From the NCBI GenBank assembly GCA_026005075.1, contig BPKJ01000006.1, positions 124,001 through 188,000 on the forward strand: DNA of 64,000 nt. Reading direction: 5' to 3'. The position numbers were made by a program, and so were the translations under genes. Positions within the stretch are counted from its first letter, which is position 1; every line of letters begins with the position of its first letter. The notes beneath the pieces were generated by a model. It was given only the letters and a program-made list of their open reading frames with translations, did not search any database and was not told the DNA's origin. Shown here in pieces: positions 59,874-64,000 of this stretch. The stretch is from Lysobacteraceae bacterium. Its GTDB lineage: Bacteria; Pseudomonadota; Gammaproteobacteria; Xanthomonadales; Xanthomonadaceae.

Positions 59874-60520
59874 TTCGGAGAGCGCTTCTCCGAGGAGCAG
59901 ATCATCGGGTTCCCGAAGCAGCCCGCGGCGGGGACGCCGGTAAAGGGCTTTGCCGCCGGCACGGCTGACGCCCGACAGCTCAAGGATCCGGAGCGGAGAA
60001 CACCCGGCTGAAACACTGCGCGCGGCGGCGAAAGCGCAAGAAGGCGTGGCCGACGGAGCGCCAGCGGCGCCTGCGGCCGACCATGTACGGTCGATAGCCC
60101 TCCTGCTCAACCGCACCGCTGATCGGCGAAGTGCCTGACGATCGTCGATGCCCCCACCCACGAGGCGGTCGCGATCGAGGTGGAACGTGCGATCTCAGGA
60201 CTTGGCGTGACGCGCGTGCTCGACCGTCTGGCGCGCTCGCGGGGGCTGCCGCACGTGATCCGCACCGACAACGGCAAAGAGTTCTGTGGCAAGGCCAGGG
60301 TTGCCTCGGCGCACGCGCATGGCGTGCAGCTGCGGCCGATCCAACCGGGCATGCCCAGCCGGAGCGCCTACGTCGAATCCTCCAGGGGCCGCCTGCGCGA
60401 CGAGTGCCTGAACGAGCACGGGTTCCCCCACCTGCTGCACACCCGCACCGGCATCGGGGATGGCGCCGGCAATACGACCAGGATCGGCCCAAGAAGGCAT
60501 GGGCTGGACCGCTGCTGAGC
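59868..60520 (+). pseudogene. Decayed IS3-family transposase (OrfA and OrfB remnants)
   Basis: Fragments of an IS3-family element in several frames. An OrfA start-like piece (FGERFSEEQIIGF, 59872 on) matches the usual RFSEEQII opening but drifts out of similarity. An OrfB stretch RRRKRKKAWPTERQRRLRP near 60020-60085 ends in a stop. From about 60130 a frame reads CLTIVDAPTHEAVAIEVE and continues to TDNGKEF and SAYVESSRGRLRDECLNEHG. The three acidic residues of the DDE site remain, with exactly 35 residues between the second D and the E. A further frameshift ends it near 60450. It cannot make a working transposase. Confidence 0.8.
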
Positions 60521-60631
60521 GCCTAGGCCAGGCAAGCGGCATCGGCTACCATCCGGCCGGGACTCTGGATCGAACCGCTGCTGAAGGCGGGGGCGTCGGC
60601 GTTACCAAGTCGTCGTTGGAACGTGAACCTC
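60521..60631. other. Intergenic stretch before the helicase gene
   Basis: About 110 bases between the IS remnant and the helicase start. I see no terminal repeat, tRNA fragment or convincing promoter in it. Confidence 0.4.
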
Positions 60632-63520
60632 ATGCTTACGCCGCACCACGCCAAATACTATGCCCACGATCTGACACGACGTGCCGCTGCTGGCGACCCA
60701 GATCGCCTTTCCATGTCGCTGTTCGATGCCGCGGTGGATCTCAACCCGCACCAGATCGAGGCTGCCCTGTTCGCGCTGCAGTCTCCGTTATCCAAAGGGG
60801 TGATCCTCGCCGATGAGGTCGGCCTGGGAAAGACGATCGAGGCGGGCATCGTGCTGTGCCAGTACTGGGCCGAGCGCCGCCGCCGCTTGCTGGTGATCTG
60901 CCCGGCATCGCTGCGCAAGCAGTGGGCGCTCGAGCTGGAGGAGAAGTTCAATCTTTCGGCGGTCGTGCTGGATGCAAAGGCCTGGCGTCAGGCGCAGCGC
61001 GAGTCGCGCAACCCGATCCAGCCTGGCGCCATCGTCGTCGTGTCCCTGCATTACGCGAACCGTATCCGAGAGGATCTGCGTGCCGTGAAGTGGGACCTGG
61101 TGGTCATCGACGAGGCGCACAAGTTGCGCAACGCCTACCGGACCAGCAACAAGGTCGGGCAGGGCATTCGCTGGGCCACCGAGGGTTGCCGCAAGCTGCT
61201 GCTCACCGCGACGCCGCTGCAGAACTCGCTGCTGGAGCTGTACGGGCTGTCGACCTTGATCGACGAGAACATCTTCGGCGACGTCACCTCGTTTCGTGCC
61301 CAGTACGCGACCGCTGGCGGTGACCTCGATGCCCTTCGTGCGCGACTCGCGTCGTTCTGCAAGCGCACCTTGCGCAATCAGGTCTCGGAGTACATCCGCT
61401 ACACGGAGCGCCGGCCGATCACGGTCCCGTTTCGGCCCAGCGACGCCGAACATGCCCTGTACGAGGCGGTGTCCGAATTCCTCCGCCGCGAGGACAGCTA
61501 CGCCCTGCCACGCCGGCAACGCCACCTGACCGCGCTGATCCTGCGCAAGCTGCTGGCTTCGTCGTCGTCCGCCATCGCCGCGACCCTGGACCTGCTGCGT
61601 GAGCGTCTGGAAGGAATCCGGGACGAGCGCATCGAGGGAATCCCGGACTTTGCCGAGCGAGTCGTGGACGAGGAGGAACTCGAAAGCGATCTGCTCGACG
61701 AGATCCTCGGCGAGGACGAGGCGGACGCGCAGGAAGTGGCGGACGCGCCGCCGCTCGATCGCCAGAAGCTGCACGAGGAGATCCGGCAACTGCAACGCCT
61801 GGCCGACGCCGCCCGCAGCATCGGCAGCGACAGCAAGTCCAGGGCGTTGCTCAAGGCGCTCGAGATCGGCTTCAGGCAACTCGCCGAGACCGGCGCGGCG
61901 CGCAAGGCGGTGGTGTTCACCGAATCCCGCCGGACCCAGGACTATCTCAAGGCCTTCCTCGAAGCCCACGGCTACGAGGGGCAGATCGTCGTGTTCAATG
62001 GCACCAACAGCGGTCCCGAGACCGCCGCCATCTACGAGGCCTGGGTCGAGCGCAACCGCGACAGCGGCCGCGTCTCCGGATCACGGGCGGTCGACGTGCG
62101 CACCGCACTGATCGAGCACTTCCGGGACTACGGCACGATTTTCCTGGCCACCGAGGCCGCCGCGGAGGGCGTCAACCTGCAGTTCTGCTCGCTGGTCGTC
62201 AACTACGACCTGCCGTGGAATCCGCAGCGCATCGAACAGCGCATCGGCCGTTGCCACCGCTACGGGCAGCAGCACGACGTGGTGGTGATCAACTTCCTCA
62301 ACGAGCGCAACGAGGCGGACCGCCGCGTGCTCGAGCTGCTCACGCACAAGTTCAACCTGTTCAGCGGCGTGTTCGGCGCCTCGGACGAGGTTCTCGGCAG
62401 CATCGAGTCCGGCGTCGACTTCGAGAAGCGCATCCTCGCCATCTACCAGGAGTGCCGGACACCCGAGGAGATCGATGCCGCCTTCGCCGCGCTGCAGGCC
62501 GAGATGGACGAGCAGATCCGCTCGCGCCTCGACGACACCCGGCGCGCGCTCCTCGAGCACTTCGACGAGGACGTGCACCAGCGGCTTCGGCTGCGCCTGG
62601 CAGACGCCCGGGCCCAGCTCGACCGCGTGGGGCAGCGCTTCTGGACGCTGACACGCCACGTACTCGATGGCCGCGCCCGCTTCGACGAGGCGAATCTGTC
62701 CTTCGATCTGGAGCATCCGCCGCGCGAGGGCATCGCACGAGGCCGCTACCATCTGATTTCCAAGTCGCGCCCGGACGAGAGCGAGACGCAGGGCAATGCG
62801 GGTGTCGGCTTTCTGTACCGGCTGTCCCACCCGCTCGGCGAGTACGTCCTGGAAACGGCCAAGGCCGCGGACACACCGGTGGCCCAAATTCATTTCGACA
62901 TCAGCCATCACCCGACGCGCCTATCCGTGGTCGAAGCGCTGCGCGGCCGGCGCGGCTACCTGACGCTGACCCGCCTGACCGTGGAGTCCTACGAGGCCGA
63001 GGAGTACCTGCTGTTCTCCGGTTTCACGGACGATGGCGCGCCTCTGGACCAGGAGACGATGGAAAAGCTCTTCCAGTGCAGCGGTCGCCTGGCCGGGCAC
63101 GGCGAGCTGCCGCAGGACGTGGTGCGCCGGCTGGAGAAGGAGGCAGAGCGCCATGCGCAGGCCACGATCAGCCGGTCGCTGGAGCAGAACAGCCGGCACT
63201 TCAACGAAGCGCGCGAGAAGCTGGAGCGGTGGGCGGACGACATGGTCCTCGCCGCGGAGAAGGCGCTCCGGGACACCAGGGAGAGAATCAAGGCGCTCCG
63301 CCGTCAGGCCCGGCAGGCGGAGACCCTGCAGGAGCAGCACGAGATCCAGGAGAAGATGCGCCGGCTCGAGCGCCAGCAGCGCCGCCAGCGCCAGGAAATC
63401 TTTCGAATCGAGGACGAGATCATGGAGAAGCGTGATCGCCTGATCGACGAGCTCGAGCAGCGGCTGGCGCAGAAAACGAAGACCGAACCGCTGTTCACGA
63501 TCCGCTGGGCGGTGATCTGA
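60632..63520 (+). CDS. SNF2-family DEAD/DEAH-box helicase (defence-associated)
   Basis: A 962-residue SNF2/RapA-like ATPase. Helicase motifs: Walker A DEVGLGKTIEAG at about 61-72, DEAH box VIDEAHKLRN near 157-166, motif III LLTATPLQN near 190, and motifs V-VI ATEAAAEGVNLQ ... QRIEQRIGRCHRYGQ near 508-541. A long charged coiled coil (about 845-945; RRLERQQRRQRQE) precedes a short end. The ATG at 60632 is preferred; a GTG at 60623 would add three residues. A Mod-like methyltransferase gene follows after 40 bases. Helicases of this type accompany DNA methyltransferases in restriction or BREX/DISARM-like modules; the exact system is not resolved here. Confidence 0.85.
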   Translation: MLTPHHAKYYAHDLTRRAAAGDPDRLSMSLFDAAVDLNPHQIEAALFALQSPLSKGVILADEVGLGKTIEAGIVLCQYWAERRRRLLVICPASLRKQWALELEEKFNLSAVVLDAKAWRQAQRESRNPIQPGAIVVVSLHYANRIREDLRAVKWDLVVIDEAHKLRNAYRTSNKVGQGIRWATEGCRKLLLTATPLQNSLLELYGLSTLIDENIFGDVTSFRAQYATAGGDLDALRARLASFCKRTLRNQVSEYIRYTERRPITVPFRPSDAEHALYEAVSEFLRREDSYALPRRQRHLTALILRKLLASSSSAIAATLDLLRERLEGIRDERIEGIPDFAERVVDEEELESDLLDEILGEDEADAQEVADAPPLDRQKLHEEIRQLQRLADAARSIGSDSKSRALLKALEIGFRQLAETGAARKAVVFTESRRTQDYLKAFLEAHGYEGQIVVFNGTNSGPETAAIYEAWVERNRDSGRVSGSRAVDVRTALIEHFRDYGTIFLATEAAAEGVNLQFCSLVVNYDLPWNPQRIEQRIGRCHRYGQQHDVVVINFLNERNEADRRVLELLTHKFNLFSGVFGASDEVLGSIESGVDFEKRILAIYQECRTPEEIDAAFAALQAEMDEQIRSRLDDTRRALLEHFDEDVHQRLRLRLADARAQLDRVGQRFWTLTRHVLDGRARFDEANLSFDLEHPPREGIARGRYHLISKSRPDESETQGNAGVGFLYRLSHPLGEYVLETAKAADTPVAQIHFDISHHPTRLSVVEALRGRRGYLTLTRLTVESYEAEEYLLFSGFTDDGAPLDQETMEKLFQCSGRLAGHGELPQDVVRRLEKEAERHAQATISRSLEQNSRHFNEAREKLERWADDMVLAAEKALRDTRERIKALRRQARQAETLQEQHEIQEKMRRLERQQRRQRQEIFRIEDEIMEKRDRLIDELEQRLAQKTKTEPLFTIRWAVI

Positions 63521-63560
63521 ACGCGGATCGGACAAGCCAGAATCGAGGAAGCGACAAGCA

Positions 63561-64000
63561 ATGAGTCAGAAATACGACAAGCTCAAGAACCTGCTCAAGG
63601 AGCTGTTCCAGCTCGACCAGCCCGACCTGGACTTCGGCATCTACCGCATCCTCCATGCGCGCAGCGCCGAGATCACGCAGTTCCTGGACGAGGACCTGCT
63701 GCCGCAGGTGAAGGCGGCATTTGCCGAGTACAAGCCGGCGGACAAGGCGGCGATCGAAAAGGAGCTGGACCGAGGCCATCGCCCAGGCCGAAAAGCTCGG
63801 TGCGGACCCGGACACGCTGCCCAAGGTCAAGGAGCTCCGCGCCCGCCTGGCCGAGGATGCGGTGGACATCGGCGCGCTCGAGGCCGAGGTCTACGACCAC
63901 CTCTACCGCTTCTTCCGCCGCTACTACCACGAGGGCGACTTCATCAGCCGGCGCGTCTACAAGGAAGGCGTCTACGCGATTCCCTACGAGGGCGAGGAGG
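63561..64000 (+). CDS. Mod-like site-specific DNA methyltransferase, N-terminal part (partial, frameshifted)
   Basis: Starts at the ATG at 63561 and runs off the window. The first 70 codons (KYDKLKNLLKELFQLDQPDLDFGIYRILHARSAEI) match the N-terminus of large adenine-specific methyltransferases found beside SNF2 helicases. At 63770-63771 one extra C shifts the frame: GAC-C-GAGGCC should probably read GAC-GAG-GCC. From 63772 the next frame continues the family sequence, with LGADPDTLPKVKELRARL and then EVYDHLYRFFRRYYHEGDF, up to the window end. The original frame also stays open to the end but makes a low-complexity product. Either a real inactivating mutation or a sequencing error. SAM and catalytic motifs would lie beyond the window. 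Confidence 0.72.
   Translation, partial: MSQKYDKLKNLLKELFQLDQPDLDFGIYRILHARSAEITQFLDEDLLPQVKAAFAEYKPADKAAIEKELDRGHRPGRKARCGPGHAAQGQGAPRPPGRGCGGHRRARGRGLRPPLPLLPPLLPRGRLHQPARLQGRRLRDSLRGRG

Noticed and set aside
60632-63520. Housekeeping RapA (HepA)
   Set aside because: The helicase core is RapA-like, but the RapA N-terminal Tudor-like domains are absent and the neighbour is a methyltransferase in an accessory region.
63495-63930. Minus-strand frames at the window end
   Set aside because: They oppose the methyltransferase reading, which matches a known N-terminus in two consecutive frames; the minus frames show no family features.

Overview
This window looks like chromosome from a GC-rich gammaproteobacterium. 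The first 15 kb carries sdhA'-sdhB-sdhE-ygfX, lolC-lolD, comEC, exbB-exbD, msbA-lpxK-kdsB, a low-molecular-weight phosphatase, uvrC and pgsA. From memory this order resembles Lysobacterales (Xanthomonadales) and relatives; no database search was possible, so the taxon is an inference. Coding is dense. At least thirteen gene pairs overlap by four bases (ATGA, GTGA or TTGA), which suggests long translationally coupled operons.

Layout. 1-1720: end of the succinate dehydrogenase operon with its flavinylation factor. 1751-6028: lipoprotein release and DNA uptake. 6113-11226: proton-channel pair, lipid A flipping, lipid A kinase, Kdo activation and a tyrosine phosphatase. 11339-16516: a thioredoxin/NHL protein, uvrC, pgsA and an FAD amine oxidase-like gene. 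16570-20840 (minus): a fatty-acid oxidation operon, psrA-like regulator - fadN-like - thiolase, with a palindromic operator at its head. 21040-28801: ndk, rlmN, pilW, rodZ, yfgM, bamB, der and a rhodanese-MoeB fusion; ispG and hisS, often found between rodZ and yfgM, are absent. 28811-33590: a divergent DUF1244 gene, folD and a complete TatT-DctP-DctQ-DctM TRAP transporter. 33646-36727: guaB and guaA.

36819-51450 is the most unusual region. A nitrilase-family gene is coupled to a large TPR/FG-GAP lipoprotein, a membrane-anchored five-haem cytochrome with TPRs, and a membrane-anchored CRTAC1-type (FG-GAP plus ASPIC/UnbV) beta-propeller. A second, exported CRTAC1-TPR cassette follows at 48188-51450. 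Between the two, on the other strand, sit a DegT-type sugar aminotransferase and a hydrolysing UDP-GlcNAc 2-epimerase. I regard this as the best candidate for an undescribed cell-surface redox or surface-layer system; its function is not known from sequence.

51607-54202: an HDOD-PilZ (cyclic-di-GMP) fusion, an exported CX4R phosphatase-like protein and a small envelope protein. 54220-59628: ftsK, trxB, a FemAB-like acyltransferase and aat. A tRNA-Ala(CGC) with its own promoter and terminator (59680-59797) marks the edge of an accessory region: a decayed IS3-family element, then a SNF2-type helicase and the start of a Mod-like DNA methyltransferase that carries a frameshift and runs off the window. 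The last two probably belong to a restriction or phage-defence module.
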